Assembly (NCBI GenBank): GCA_945865705.1
Contig: CAMBEY010000004.1
Coordinates: 1 to 31,714, forward strand
Reading direction: 5' to 3'
Length of the DNA: 31,714 nucleotides
Origin: Candidatus Sulfopaludibacter sp. SbA3
GTDB taxonomy: Bacteria; Acidobacteriota; Terriglobia; 2-12-FULL-54-10
The position numbers were made by a program, and so were the translations under genes. Under the pieces are notes generated by a model, which saw only the letters and a list, made by a program, of their open reading frames with translations, did not search any database and was not told where the DNA came from. Below, piece after piece: positions 15,813 through 25,441 of this stretch; position 1 is the stretch's first letter, and each line of letters starts with the position of its first letter.

Positions 15813-16874
15813 CTACGACTGCACCAAATGGCCCGCCGCCGGCTCCGCCGAAGCTGGCTGTCCGGCGCGAGTGTCGGGGCGCGTCTGCGGGTCGCGCCAG
15901 TTGTCCACTATGGAAATCTGCTGGACGCAGTTTACGGTGCAGAACGGCGCGCAGTCTTTCTTGGTCCCGTATTCGCGGCGGATGTCCGCCACGGAATACT
16001 TGGCCAATGGAATGCCGGGATAGCCGCGTTGCTGCGAACAGTAATGGACGAGGCCATCCTCGCAGATGTAGAGGTAGCGCGCGCCGGCACGGCAGCGCCA
16101 GTTATGCGGACGACCGTAGGCGATGTTCTCCTGAAATTCGATGAAACGCGCGAAGCGCCGCTTGCCCCACTTCTTGGTCGCCTCGTAGACATTGCGATCG
16201 GCCTCGCCGATCGGCTTCAACTGGCCCGAGCCGTCATGGATGATGCCCAACGTAGTGGTGAAACCCAGCGCCAGAGCACGCTCGGCGATGTGGATGGCAT
16301 CCTCGGGATTGGCCACGCCGCTGCCCACCACGGAGTTGATGTTCACGGCAAAGTCGGCGTGTTCGGCGAGCATCTCCAGCTTCTTGTCCAGGACTTTGAG
16401 ACTCTTCTTGGAAACATCATCAGGCTGCACGTTGTCGATGCTGATCTGCAGGTACTCAAGGCCGGCGCGGTTCAGCCGCTCGATGCGCTCGGGCATCAGG
16501 AGATAACCGTTGGTGATCATGCCGGAGATGATGCCATGATGGCGCATGCGCGCGATGACTTCGTCGAGTTGCGGATGCAGCAGCGGCTCGCCTCCGCTTA
16601 TGGTGATGACCGACGTGCCCAGCGCGGCAAGCTGATCGACACGCCGCAGCATTTCTTCGACCGGCACGGGCGGAGAAAAATCGTCAAACTCATTGCAGTA
16701 GGTGCAGGCCAGATTGCAGCGCCGCTGTGGAATGATATGCACCAGCAGCGGATGATCTTTGTGCATGAGACCCCAGGCCACGCGCGACCACATGCGATAG
16801 ACGCGATGGGCGGCCAGCGCGCGACGCCTAATGCGAGTGGCCAAGCTGCGGGTGGTGAGTTTGATCGAAGCCAT
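15813..16874 (-). CDS. Radical SAM protein with C-terminal SPASM-like Cys cluster
   Basis: This radical SAM enzyme of about 354 residues has C53NLAC57TYC60 as the cluster motif, ITISGGEPLLHP for SAM binding, and a Cys-rich C-terminus (CRAG, HYCSQQ, DCAPFCTVNC) that probably binds an auxiliary cluster, as in SPASM/twitch proteins. I chose ATG at 16874 because homology to radical SAM proteins begins soon after; the upstream frame to 17006 reads as non-coding. No strong ribosome-binding site is visible. It differs from the HpnH at 8887-9891. It is the first gene of the minus-strand run that ends with the MBOAT/SGNH genes, with a large hairpin between it and the cupin. Substrate not deducible. 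Confidence 0.85.
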   Translation of the reverse strand: MASIKLTTRSLATRIRRRALAAHRVYRMWSRVAWGLMHKDHPLLVHIIPQRRCNLACTYCNEFDDFSPPVPVEEMLRRVDQLAALGTSVITISGGEPLLHPQLDEVIARMRHHGIISGMITNGYLLMPERIERLNRAGLEYLQISIDNVQPDDVSKKSLKVLDKKLEMLAEHADFAVNINSVVGSGVANPEDAIHIAERALALGFTTTLGIIHDGSGQLKPIGEADRNVYEATKKWGKRRFARFIEFQENIAYGRPHNWRCRAGARYLYICEDGLVHYCSQQRGYPGIPLAKYSVADIRREYGTKKDCAPFCTVNCVQQISIVDNWRDPQTRPDTRAGQPASAEPAAGHLVQS

Positions 16875-17109
16875 AATTCGGAACGCCCAGATGCCCTGCC
16901 CGCACGATGCGGCGGGCTCCACAGGAACCACTATAATAACACCTCGCACGCGCCGCTGATGCTTCGCAGATGTTAGCTGATCAACTCCAGCTTGCGTCCG
17001 TAGCAAGTTCAGGAATGGGCGGCATACTGTTAACTAAATTGAGGCCCAGTGAGGCAACTTGATTCATGCAGCGACGCCGAGCACGGCTTGTGATAACCTT
17101 ACAGACAAG

Positions 17110-18225
17110 ATGTTGGCTATACCATTTACACGAACTCGACCCATTGATCAGGCACATGATGCCGCAGCACATTTTCTGTCGCTCTGTCTGCTGGTCTTGG
17201 TGCTGGGTGCCACACCGGCCCGCGCGCAGCAAGCGCAGTGGGAAGCGCTGAATCAACAGCTCGCTGAACTTTACGGCAAAGGCCGTTATCAGGAGGCGCT
17301 ACCGGTGGCCGAGCGTGCGCTTTCAATAGCTGAGCAGACTTTTGGGGCTACTCACTTCAACGTCGCTGGCAGTCTCAATAATCTCGCCGAGATTTACCGC
17401 ATGCTGGACCGGATGGATGAGGCCGAGCCGCTCTATCAGCGCGCCATGCGCGTTGCCGAGCGCAGCATGGGAAACGAAAACACTCTACTGGCCGCCACGC
17501 TGAACAACCTGGGTGAGCTCTATCGCACGCGAAAAGATTACCCGGCAGCGGAGCCGCTTTATCGCCGCTCGATCCAGATTCGCGAGAAAACGCTGGGCGC
17601 GGAGTCCGCCGACTTGGCGCAAGCGCTGAACAATCTGGCGTTGCTGCACGCCGAGCAGAACAAGTGGGAAGAGGCGGAGCCCCTCTATCAGCGCGCGCTG
17701 GCCATCTACAAGAAATCCTATGGGGAGCAGAGCGCGCTGGTGGGTGCCACCTCCGGCAACCTCGCCGAGTTGTACCGCCATCAGGGGAAACTCAAAGAAG
17801 CTGAGCCGCTTTACGCGGCAGCCCTCGCCATCACCGAAAAACTGAATGGCGCGCAGCATTCTAATACCGCGGCGCTGCGCAACAATTTGGCGTTACTCTA
17901 CAGCGCGCAGAAAAAATATAAAGAGGCCGAGCGCATCTTTCAGCAGGCGCTGGTCATCCAGGAGAAAGCCTACGGGCGCGACGGCTCAACGGTGGGCACC
18001 ACGCTGATGAACATGGCCAGCATGTACGATGACATGGGCGAGTTATCGAAGGCCGAGACCGCCTGGACCCGCGTGCTGGGCATCGCTGAAAAGGTCTACG
18101 GCAAGAACCATTCCGCGCTGTCCACGCCCCTGAACGCACTCGCTGACATCTACAAGAAGCAAAACAAAACTCCGCAAGCCGAAGAAATGGCCGCCCGCGT
18201 GGCAAGCCTCTCCGCGCAAAAATAG
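17110..18225 (+). CDS. Secreted TPR-repeat protein (kinesin-light-chain type)
   Basis: This protein of about 372 residues has an N-terminal signal peptide (hydrophobic core LSLCLLVLVLG, likely cut after ARA) followed by about seven TPR units with a 42-residue period, each with forms such as NLAELYR...EAEPLYQRALAI.EK..G. This is the TPR_10/TPR_12 type common in Acidobacteriota. I chose ATG at 17110 because it gives a normal signal peptide; a TTG at 17059 in frame is less likely. The role is probably protein-protein interaction in the periplasm. The gene converges on lptD with only 21 bases between stops. Function unknown. Confidence 0.85.
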   Translation: MLAIPFTRTRPIDQAHDAAAHFLSLCLLVLVLGATPARAQQAQWEALNQQLAELYGKGRYQEALPVAERALSIAEQTFGATHFNVAGSLNNLAEIYRMLDRMDEAEPLYQRAMRVAERSMGNENTLLAATLNNLGELYRTRKDYPAAEPLYRRSIQIREKTLGAESADLAQALNNLALLHAEQNKWEEAEPLYQRALAIYKKSYGEQSALVGATSGNLAELYRHQGKLKEAEPLYAAALAITEKLNGAQHSNTAALRNNLALLYSAQKKYKEAERIFQQALVIQEKAYGRDGSTVGTTLMNMASMYDDMGELSKAETAWTRVLGIAEKVYGKNHSALSTPLNALADIYKKQNKTPQAEEMAARVASLSAQK

Positions 18226-18246
18226 ATTCCCCATTCCCCCGATTAC

Positions 18247-20580
18247 TCAGAACAGGCGTTCCTGCTTTTTCAGAGTGCCGAAGGTTCCGATGTTGGCCAA
18301 CGAAAAGGCTACGCGGATTTGATTTTCGTTTCGCGCCGAGCCGAGGGCGAAGCGGCGGAATTCGAGGCTGATGCCGCAGCAATCGTTATTGTAACTACCT
18401 TGAAAAGCCGTGTATTGCAGATGGCCCGCGCGCACGTCGAGTGCTCCGGCCACCACGGCGTTCCATCCGACGCGTGTCATGTTGCCGTGGCCCAACGAGA
18501 AGCCAAGTTGATTGGCGGCCGCGGCCAGCGTTGGCGTGGTCCGGACAAAAGAATGGCTGAGCGAGAGGAAGTCTTCGCCGAATCTCACGCTGCTCACCAG
18601 ACCGCCGTGCGTGAAGCGGCGCAGCTCCGGATCGTAGTCCTCGCGCACCTCCAGCTCCAGGTGGCTGGCGGGGCGGAAGCGTAGGTAGGATATAAGAGGC
18701 GAGAAGCGCCGTGGGCGGTCGAGAAAGGCCGAGGCAGTCAGCATCAGTGGCGAGAAGAACACGTTGCGGCGCCCGAGTTCGAGCGCGCCGCCAAAATCGC
18801 TATCAAAGTAATATTGCTGCTTGATCTCCAGGGACAATATTTCGTCCATGCTGCCAGCCCCGCCAGTACCCCGGCGCGTGAGGATCCGGTTATTGATGGA
18901 GTATTCCAACTCCCGCGTATTGGTCACCAAATCCTGCTCGTCAAAGACCAGAATTTCCCGGAAGTCTCCGGCTCCATTCACCAGACGAAAATCCACCCGA
19001 GGCTCGATCACATGCCGTACTGCGGACTGACTCAACCAAGTACTTGAGTAAGTTCGGGAAATATGGGGAAGATTCCATTGCAGCGAGAGACTAGTTACTC
19101 CCCGCGTCAGCGTTTCTGAGTCAAGCGAAGATACCGCGCGGCGATTGCCATAGTGAGTCGCACGAAACCCCAGTTCCGTATTCAATGACGAACCGCCGGC
19201 GCGCAACGGTAGCGAAAGGCGTGGATATAACTCCAGCCTTTCAAACAGAGAACTGCGCAGACCGCTCCCGGTCCGCACGGAAGGCTCGCTGCGGCTGACC
19301 AGACCCGCCGAAAGATCCCAGCCAAGCCACAACGGCAAGTTGCGCCAGAGCGGCTGGTCGAGGCGGCGATAATCCAAGCGAGGCAGAGCGCGCAACCGTA
19401 CGGCATCATTCGGTTGCAGACTTTGGAAATTCTCCGTGCGCGAGAGAAACAAGTTCAATTGGTGCGCACCCTGGTTGCGTGAAAGAAATCCGAAGCTGTG
19501 TATCTCGGAACTCACCGCCTCGGTGTAAGTCTGCGAAAACGCCTCACGAAACGTCAGTGAGCTAAGGTAATTGAAATCCACAACGCCACGTATGTTGGGC
19601 CCGATCCGGGTGACTCCCTCGGCGCGGGCGGATCGCCCTCCCTGATCCACTTTGTTGGGCCCAAAGCCACGGTCTTCCACGCCGTAATAAGTAAGTCGCA
19701 AATTGGAGGAGGCATTCAGCACCGAGCGGAAGCTGGCGTGCTGCGACCAGCCACGCGCGCTCAGGTATTCACCGCCCAGCTCGGCATCCATGCTGCGATT
19801 GATCGCCCAGTAGAATGCCTCGCCGACCACGAAGCCGAACCGCGAATTATTGCCCACCGAGGGCGCCAAAAATCCAGAGTTGCGCGGTCGAACACCCAGC
19901 GAACGATAGAGGATCGGCAGGTAGAGCACCGGAACTTTCAAGACGCGCAGCGTGGCACCGTGAATGACCGCATCTGAATTCGGGCGGATAGTCGAGCGCG
20001 GCGCCGAAAATGTCCAGGTGGGATCAGCAGGATCACAAACAGTAATTTCGGCGTCGAAGACACGGTACTCGCCAGCTTCGTCGCGCTCGGCGCGGCGGGC
20101 CTTAAAATAAATGGGATTAGTGGTTACCAGCAGCGACGCAGAGGTACGTCCCAGTCCGCCGAGACTGCCCTCCACGTTGTGAAAGTCGGCGACCCCGGTA
20201 TGGAGATTGTATTCGGCGCGCTCAGCCCGCATCTGCTCATTGCGACCCAATTGGCTGAAGCGGACGTTCCCGGTGGCGATGGCGGCGCCGCTCACGGCGT
20301 TGTAGTCCACGCGGTCGGCGGTGAGACGCATGTCATCGCGAGTGATCTCGACGTTGCCCGTCATAGTATAAAGATCGCCAACTTTCTCCTGCGCGTCGGC
20401 CTTCATGTCCACTGGAGAAGTGGCGGAAATGGCATGGGGGACAGCGAGGATAGTGGGAGAGGGAGTGGAATGTAGCTCTGGAGGCACCTGCCCAAATAAC
20501 GGGCGCGGACAAGTTTGGGGCTGCAATACCAGCAGGGCTATGGTAACTAAGTACTTCAGCGCTTTCGCGATGGTCCCCAA
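18247..20580 (-). CDS. lptD: LPS-assembly protein LptD (outer-membrane translocon)
   Basis: This 777-residue protein has a signal peptide (ALKYLVTIALLVL), then an OstA/LptA-like beta-jellyroll (roughly residues 60-190: GDLYTMTGNVEITRDDMRLTADRVDYN, ATGNV), the segment VCDPADPTWTFSAPRSTI and VPVLYLPILY, and then a long beta-barrel. This is the LptD order. It inserts lipopolysaccharide into the outer leaflet and so shows a diderm envelope. I chose TTG at 20580 because AGGAG sits 5 bases upstream on the minus strand. LptD genes are often shorter or longer in this phylum. LptE was not seen nearby. Confidence 0.9.
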   Translation of the reverse strand: MGTIAKALKYLVTIALLVLQPQTCPRPLFGQVPPELHSTPSPTILAVPHAISATSPVDMKADAQEKVGDLYTMTGNVEITRDDMRLTADRVDYNAVSGAAIATGNVRFSQLGRNEQMRAERAEYNLHTGVADFHNVEGSLGGLGRTSASLLVTTNPIYFKARRAERDEAGEYRVFDAEITVCDPADPTWTFSAPRSTIRPNSDAVIHGATLRVLKVPVLYLPILYRSLGVRPRNSGFLAPSVGNNSRFGFVVGEAFYWAINRSMDAELGGEYLSARGWSQHASFRSVLNASSNLRLTYYGVEDRGFGPNKVDQGGRSARAEGVTRIGPNIRGVVDFNYLSSLTFREAFSQTYTEAVSSEIHSFGFLSRNQGAHQLNLFLSRTENFQSLQPNDAVRLRALPRLDYRRLDQPLWRNLPLWLGWDLSAGLVSRSEPSVRTGSGLRSSLFERLELYPRLSLPLRAGGSSLNTELGFRATHYGNRRAVSSLDSETLTRGVTSLSLQWNLPHISRTYSSTWLSQSAVRHVIEPRVDFRLVNGAGDFREILVFDEQDLVTNTRELEYSINNRILTRRGTGGAGSMDEILSLEIKQQYYFDSDFGGALELGRRNVFFSPLMLTASAFLDRPRRFSPLISYLRFRPASHLELEVREDYDPELRRFTHGGLVSSVRFGEDFLSLSHSFVRTTPTLAAAANQLGFSLGHGNMTRVGWNAVVAGALDVRAGHLQYTAFQGSYNNDCCGISLEFRRFALGSARNENQIRVAFSLANIGTFGTLKKQERLF

Positions 20581-20716
20581 GCAAGCTCCTGACGGCTGAT
20601 ACTTTCAGCGACCCAAGTCGGCCACCAGCCGAAAAGTAGCATGCGGCCACGGCGTATTGCAAGGCGATGACGTGAATAGTACTTTGTAACGGCGACACCT
20701 TCCGGAGCGGCCTGCC
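20581..20716. other. Divergent promoter region between lptD and the RDD gene
   Basis: This 136-base gap between two divergent genes must hold the control regions of both. I could identify the lptD ribosome-binding site AGGAG and a GGAG about 10 bases before the RDD ATG, but no convincing -10/-35 pairs. Confidence 0.4.
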
Positions 20717-21838
20717 ATGGCGCAAGCATTTGCGCAACTCCATCCCCAACATACTAACCAAGAGCCAGCCCATGTTCGTCTGCGGCGCGACTGCCCCACT
20801 TGCGGATTTCACAATCTGGGGATGGATGTCCGCTGCCAGAAATGCGGGCGACGGCTGCCGCCTGAGGTGAGCGCATCTCCGTCCACTGCAGCAAGCGAAT
20901 CCAAAGTGGCGGGGACTGCGGAAGATTCGGCGTCTAATCATGCGGTGGCAAGTATTTCTGCTTTGAACATCGCTCCCCCAGCGCCGCCGCGTCCAGTGAT
21001 GCCGGATCATGTGCGCCGCGAAATACACTCGAAAGTGGAGCGGTTCAGGGCGCGCCGCCAGGGGCAAACACTGCCTCTACCCTTCGACGAGCCTGTACTG
21101 ACGAACGCGGAGAACTTAGTTGCGTTCCCCACATTAGAAGAGGCTCCTGAGCAAAAAGTCGGGCGGCAGCGCAACTCCCGAGAGTCTCGGATAGCGCATA
21201 TGGAGATGCTCCCGCCGGTTCAGCAGGTTGTCCAGACACCCGCGGAGCAAGGCCCCGCCGGAGAAATAGCGGAGACCGTTGCGCTCAGCCATGGGATACC
21301 CGCTGCGCAACCGCTGGGAGAGGTCCCACCAGCAAACGTAGCGCTGCCGCTGATAAATCATTACCCGCCACAGGCGCCGCTGTTCTTTGGCGCGCAAGAG
21401 CCCGTGTGGCAGCAGTGGCAGGCGTTGCCGATCGCACCGCTGAGCCGCCGCATGGCCGGACACGGGCGCGATCTGGCATACATACTATGCGGAATCGCGC
21501 TATTCGCCGCCCCTTTCTATTGGATCGGGGGCCAGCCCCCCTTGAAACTTTTCTTGCTGGCTGGAATGCTTTGTGGTTCTCTGTTACTTGCATTACTGTA
21601 CGGCGCACTGTTCTTGGGCGTAGTCGGCGAAACGCCAGGTATGCGCGCCGCAGGCATCAAGGTGGTCAGCTTTGACGGTCGCCCGGCGAGCCGCCAGCAG
21701 CGGCTGATTCGGGTGGCAGGTGCGATGGTCAGCGCAGGATCATTCCTGTTCGGTTTTATCTGGGCTCTGGTGGATGAAGAAAAGCTCTACTGGCATGATC
21801 ATATCTCCAAAACATTTCTCACCGACTCCGGGGACTGA
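20717..21838 (+). CDS. Zinc-ribbon and RDD-domain membrane protein
   Basis: This 373-residue protein has a zinc ribbon at residues 26-43 (Cys26, Cys29, Cys40, Cys43; CPTCGFHN...CQKCGRR), a long low-complexity, probably disordered linker rich in Pro and Ala, and a C-terminal RDD domain. The RDD part shows three hydrophobic helices, the motif ETPGMRAAGIKVVSFDG, and DEEKLYWHDHISKT near the C-terminus. RDD proteins are often linked to transport or membrane protein handling; a specific role is not known. It lies 52 bases before the GH57 gene in the same direction, so the two may share a transcript. Confidence 0.88.
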   Translation: MAQAFAQLHPQHTNQEPAHVRLRRDCPTCGFHNLGMDVRCQKCGRRLPPEVSASPSTAASESKVAGTAEDSASNHAVASISALNIAPPAPPRPVMPDHVRREIHSKVERFRARRQGQTLPLPFDEPVLTNAENLVAFPTLEEAPEQKVGRQRNSRESRIAHMEMLPPVQQVVQTPAEQGPAGEIAETVALSHGIPAAQPLGEVPPANVALPLINHYPPQAPLFFGAQEPVWQQWQALPIAPLSRRMAGHGRDLAYILCGIALFAAPFYWIGGQPPLKLFLLAGMLCGSLLLALLYGALFLGVVGETPGMRAAGIKVVSFDGRPASRQQRLIRVAGAMVSAGSFLFGFIWALVDEEKLYWHDHISKTFLTDSGD

Positions 21839-21890
21839 TGCCGCTCCCGGCTTCACAGACTCTCCGCCCGATTCCACCCCAGCCTGAAAC

Positions 21891-24107
21891 ATGCCTCCAC
21901 TCAACCCCAAAATCCGCGTCTGTCTGCTGTGGCACATGCACCAGCCGTATTACAAGGACCTGTTCACCGGCGTCTATCGATTGCCGTGGACGCGCATGCA
22001 CGCCCTAAAGGATTACTACGGCATGGTGGCGCTGTTCGAGGAGTTCCCCACTGTCCATGCCACGTTCAACCTAGTGCCTTCGCTGCTAACTCAGCTCGAA
22101 GAGTACGCCGCGGACCAAGCCAATGAACCCATTCAACAGATTGCCTACAAGCCTACCGACGAGTTGCGCATGGAGGACCACGTCGCCGCGTTGAACTCGC
22201 TGTTTCAAGCCAACGTGGATCACCTGATCTCGCGCTACCCGCGCTATCGCGAACTCTACGACCGCTACGCGGCGGCACAGTTCAGCGCCGAGCGTGCGCT
22301 GCCCTTTTTTCAGAAATCGGATTTTGCGGATTTGCAGGTACTCTCGCAACTCGCATGGTTCGACGAGTTCTATCATGACCACGATCCCGCCATCCAAGCG
22401 CTTACAGCCAAGGGTCGCGGCTATACGGTGGAGGATCAAGCGCTGCTGCGCGAGCGCCAGCAGCATCTGCTGCAGCAGATCATCCCGGCCTACCGCCAGG
22501 CCGCCGAGCGCGGGCAGATCGAACTATCGACCTCACCCTTCTATCACCCCATACTGCCGCTGTTGTGCGACACCGATTGCGCGCGCGAGCCGCATCCCGG
22601 CGTGCCGCTTCCGCGTCAGCGCTTCATGCGCCCCGAAGACGCGCGCACGCAACTCGATCGGGCCATTGCGCTACACACCCGGATGTTTGGGAGCAAACCG
22701 GCAGGCGTGTGGCCATCGGAGGGATCGGTCTCGCCGCAGGTGGCCGAGCTGTGCGCGTCGCTCGGTTTCCGCTGGATGGCCACGGACCAGCGCATCCTGG
22801 GTAACTCGCTCGGCGTGCCGTTCTATCGCAATGAGTCTGGCGAGTTGATCAACGCCCATCATCTCTATCAGCCCTATCGCTACGACACGCCATCGGGCGC
22901 GGTGAATTTCCTTTTTCGTGATCAGGAGTTCTCTGATTTGATCGGCTTTGTGTATTCGCGCATGGATGCGCAGGCCGCTGCAGCCGATCTGGTGAGACGG
23001 ATTCAACAATCGGCCGCGCCGGTGCTGCGGCAGGGGCAGGACGCCTTGGTACCGGTGATCCTCGATGGCGAGAATGCGTGGGAATACTATCCCCGAAGCG
23101 GACGCGAATTTCTGCGCGCGCTCTACGGGCGACTCGCTTCTGATACAGGTATCGAGTGCCTGACCGTCTCGGAGGCTATCAACCGTCACGGTGCGCCGGG
23201 AAATTTACCTCGGTTGGCGACTGGATCATGGATCGGCGCTAACTTTGATATCTGGATTGGAGCGGATGAGGACAATCAGGCCTGGGACCTGCTTCACGCC
23301 GCTCGAGAGTTCTTCGACCAGCACGCAGCAGGCGCCTCGGCGAAAAATCAGGAACTGGCGCTCGAAGAATTATTGATCGCAGAAGGCAGCGACTGGTGCT
23401 GGTGGTACGGCCCGGAGCATTCCACCGCAAACGATGCGGACTTCGACTCCCTGTTCCGCGCGCATCTGGCGAATGTTTACCGCAGCCTCGGCGGACGTGT
23501 CCCGGACGCGCTGGCGCAGCCCATCGCGCACATCGGACGCACCTTCGTTTTTCAGCCGCCTAGCGCGCTCATCCGCCCGCAAATTGATGGTCGCATTACC
23601 AGCTATTTCGAGTGGATGGGTTCCGGAATCTACATCCCGGACCTGCGCGCCACCACCATGCACGGCCACCCGTCGGTGATGCGCGAGGTGCACTTTGGAC
23701 GTAGCGACAGCTCGTTCTATCTGCGGGTGGATTTCACCGAGCCAGTGATTGCTGAATCATTACGGCAACATCTGCACCAGCACGCGCTACGCGTGAATCT
23801 CCGTCAGGGGGAGGTATCCACTGGCGTCCGAGTGGATCTGGCGCTGGAGGCGGCGCGCGACCCGGAAGCCGAGCAATGGAGTTGCCCTCTTCTGAGCAGC
23901 GGCGATTCTCCGGGCGACTCTACGCCGCTGGGAAAAGCTGCGTGCAAGCAGGTGTTCGAACTTAGCATCTCGCTTGCGGCCTTGCAGATGGACACAACCG
24001 AGCCATTTGAGTTCCAAATTTCGCTGTGGCAGGACAGTCTTCCCGTGGAATCGCTACCACTCGATGGCTGGCTCGTTGCACCTGCAAAGCCGCAGGAGAT
24101 CATGTAG
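21891..24107 (+). CDS. Glycoside hydrolase family 57 protein
   Basis: This 738-residue protein has GH57 motifs: WHMHQPYY at the N-terminus, then GVWPSEGSVS with the candidate nucleophile Glu277, FRWMATDQ, and ILDGENAWEYYP with the candidate acid/base Asp392. The spacing agrees with known GH57 amylopullulanases and alpha-glucanotransferases. No signal peptide is seen, so it is likely cytosolic and acts on alpha-glucans such as glycogen or maltodextrins. Exact activity (amylase, glucanotransferase or branching) cannot be read. A C-terminal beta-rich extension (from about residue 560) is probably a carbohydrate-binding domain. Confidence 0.9.
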   Translation: MPPLNPKIRVCLLWHMHQPYYKDLFTGVYRLPWTRMHALKDYYGMVALFEEFPTVHATFNLVPSLLTQLEEYAADQANEPIQQIAYKPTDELRMEDHVAALNSLFQANVDHLISRYPRYRELYDRYAAAQFSAERALPFFQKSDFADLQVLSQLAWFDEFYHDHDPAIQALTAKGRGYTVEDQALLRERQQHLLQQIIPAYRQAAERGQIELSTSPFYHPILPLLCDTDCAREPHPGVPLPRQRFMRPEDARTQLDRAIALHTRMFGSKPAGVWPSEGSVSPQVAELCASLGFRWMATDQRILGNSLGVPFYRNESGELINAHHLYQPYRYDTPSGAVNFLFRDQEFSDLIGFVYSRMDAQAAAADLVRRIQQSAAPVLRQGQDALVPVILDGENAWEYYPRSGREFLRALYGRLASDTGIECLTVSEAINRHGAPGNLPRLATGSWIGANFDIWIGADEDNQAWDLLHAAREFFDQHAAGASAKNQELALEELLIAEGSDWCWWYGPEHSTANDADFDSLFRAHLANVYRSLGGRVPDALAQPIAHIGRTFVFQPPSALIRPQIDGRITSYFEWMGSGIYIPDLRATTMHGHPSVMREVHFGRSDSSFYLRVDFTEPVIAESLRQHLHQHALRVNLRQGEVSTGVRVDLALEAARDPEAEQWSCPLLSSGDSPGDSTPLGKAACKQVFELSISLAALQMDTTEPFEFQISLWQDSLPVESLPLDGWLVAPAKPQEIM

Positions 24108-24137
24108 GCTCTCCCACCAAACAATCTACCGGATAAT

Positions 24138-25331
24138 CTACCGAACAATGGGAACGCGCATGACTGCGATGTCATATGGAGACTGTCCCAACGGAATCTT
24201 GGTTACCAACGCAGGGACGGTGGGATCGATCACCGCCAAATCGTTGGAGGCGGGCCCTAGCACCAGCAGATAGCGGCCGCCGGGACTGACGGCCATCGCG
24301 CCGGGACGCGTGCCCAGCGCCACGGTGGGCAGGCGCTGGCGGTTGGCGATGCTTACAAAAGAGACGGCATCGGATTCGGCGGTCGTGTAGAACAGCAGTA
24401 AACCCGCCGCGTTTGTGATCACTCGTTGCGGGTTGCGGCCGGCGATAAGCGACTGAGAAACTTCGTCAGCATAGGTGTTGATAATGCTGATGGACTCCGC
24501 GCCAGTATTGGAGACGAATAGTTCACCACCGTCAGGTTTCATGACCATGTAACTGGGACCGCCGCCGACCTCGATGTGCGCGATGACGCCACGCGCGAGC
24601 AAATCTACGGCGGAGACCGTGCCGTCGCCCGCGTTGGCCACAAAGGCCTGCTGACCATCGGGCCGAATTACTACAGGGCCGGGCTGACTGCCCACGGCTA
24701 TTTCGTCCAGAACCTTCGGCGTCGCGGCGGAAGTGGCGCCAATATCCGCCTGAGTGGCAATCAGCGTCAGCGTGTTGCTGTTGCGGTTCGAGACAATTAG
24801 AGTCGCTCCATCCGGCGTCAACTGCGCAAATTCCGGGTGCTGGCCCACGGCAACCGTCGCCCGAACCTTGCGCGATCCCAGATCAATTACGGAAACATTG
24901 TTGGACCCCGCGTTGACAACATAGGCCGTTCCACCATCGCCGGAAAGCGCGATGAATTGCGGAGATGCGCCAGTGCGAACCGTGCCCTCCACAGCCAGCG
25001 TTGCGGCATTCAATATGGTGAGAGTTCCCGCCAAGGAACTAAGAATGTAGAGTTCACCGCGCTGGGAGTTGGCGAATAGGCCATGGGGCGTATCGCGCAG
25101 AGGCACCGTGCTGGCGATGCGCAATGTGCCAAGATCGACGACGCTCAGAGTACGGCTGGCCTCATTACCAATGAACGCCAAGGAGCGCGCAGCGTCCGCA
25201 TCCGCCGCAGCCGGTTGGTGATTACAGGAGCTAGTCAGCAGGAGAGCGACCGTAAGCAGGGAAGCCAGCACGCAACTCCGCAGCTTGGCCGTATTGGCGC
25301 AATCCGCGCGCTGGGTGAACCTGAATGTCAT
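24138..25331 (-). CDS. YVTN-type beta-propeller lipoprotein
   Basis: This 397-residue protein has a hydrophobic signal segment (residues 20-35, LASLLTVALLLTSSC) with Cys36 as a likely lipidated residue, followed by a seven-bladed propeller of about 40-residue YVTN repeats, such as FIGNEASRTLSVVDL, YVVNAGSNNVSVIDL, VSNRNSNTLTLI and FVSNTGAESISIIN. This is the YncE/surface-layer propeller type. The lipobox is imperfect (TSSC), so lipidation is uncertain. I chose ATG at 25331; a GTG at 25364 in frame is possible, and no start has a clear ribosome-binding site. Its role is probably protein or ligand binding in the envelope. It converges on GH57 with 30 bases between. Confidence 0.82.
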   Translation of the reverse strand: MTFRFTQRADCANTAKLRSCVLASLLTVALLLTSSCNHQPAAADADAARSLAFIGNEASRTLSVVDLGTLRIASTVPLRDTPHGLFANSQRGELYILSSLAGTLTILNAATLAVEGTVRTGASPQFIALSGDGGTAYVVNAGSNNVSVIDLGSRKVRATVAVGQHPEFAQLTPDGATLIVSNRNSNTLTLIATQADIGATSAATPKVLDEIAVGSQPGPVVIRPDGQQAFVANAGDGTVSAVDLLARGVIAHIEVGGGPSYMVMKPDGGELFVSNTGAESISIINTYADEVSQSLIAGRNPQRVITNAAGLLLFYTTAESDAVSFVSIANRQRLPTVALGTRPGAMAVSPGGRYLLVLGPASNDLAVIDPTVPALVTKIPLGQSPYDIAVMRVPIVR

Positions 25332-25441
25332 ACCATCAGATTCGCACTTCGTCCCGTTCAACACAATGCCTGTCCGAACACACCACTACCCATGCAGACA
25401 CGTACTGGCATCCCGGGGTGAAAATCACGCCTGCGTTGGCT

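Noticed and set aside
15780..16976. Long plus-strand open frame (398 codons) opposite the radical SAM gene
   Set aside because: It mirrors the radical SAM gene, whose Cys motifs and SAM-binding residues are unmistakable. The antisense translation has no recognisable domain.
24115..24150. Short direct repeat AATCTACCG between the GH57 and propeller genes
   Set aside because: Two copies of about 9 bases in a 30-base convergent gap. It is too short to call a terminator or functional repeat.
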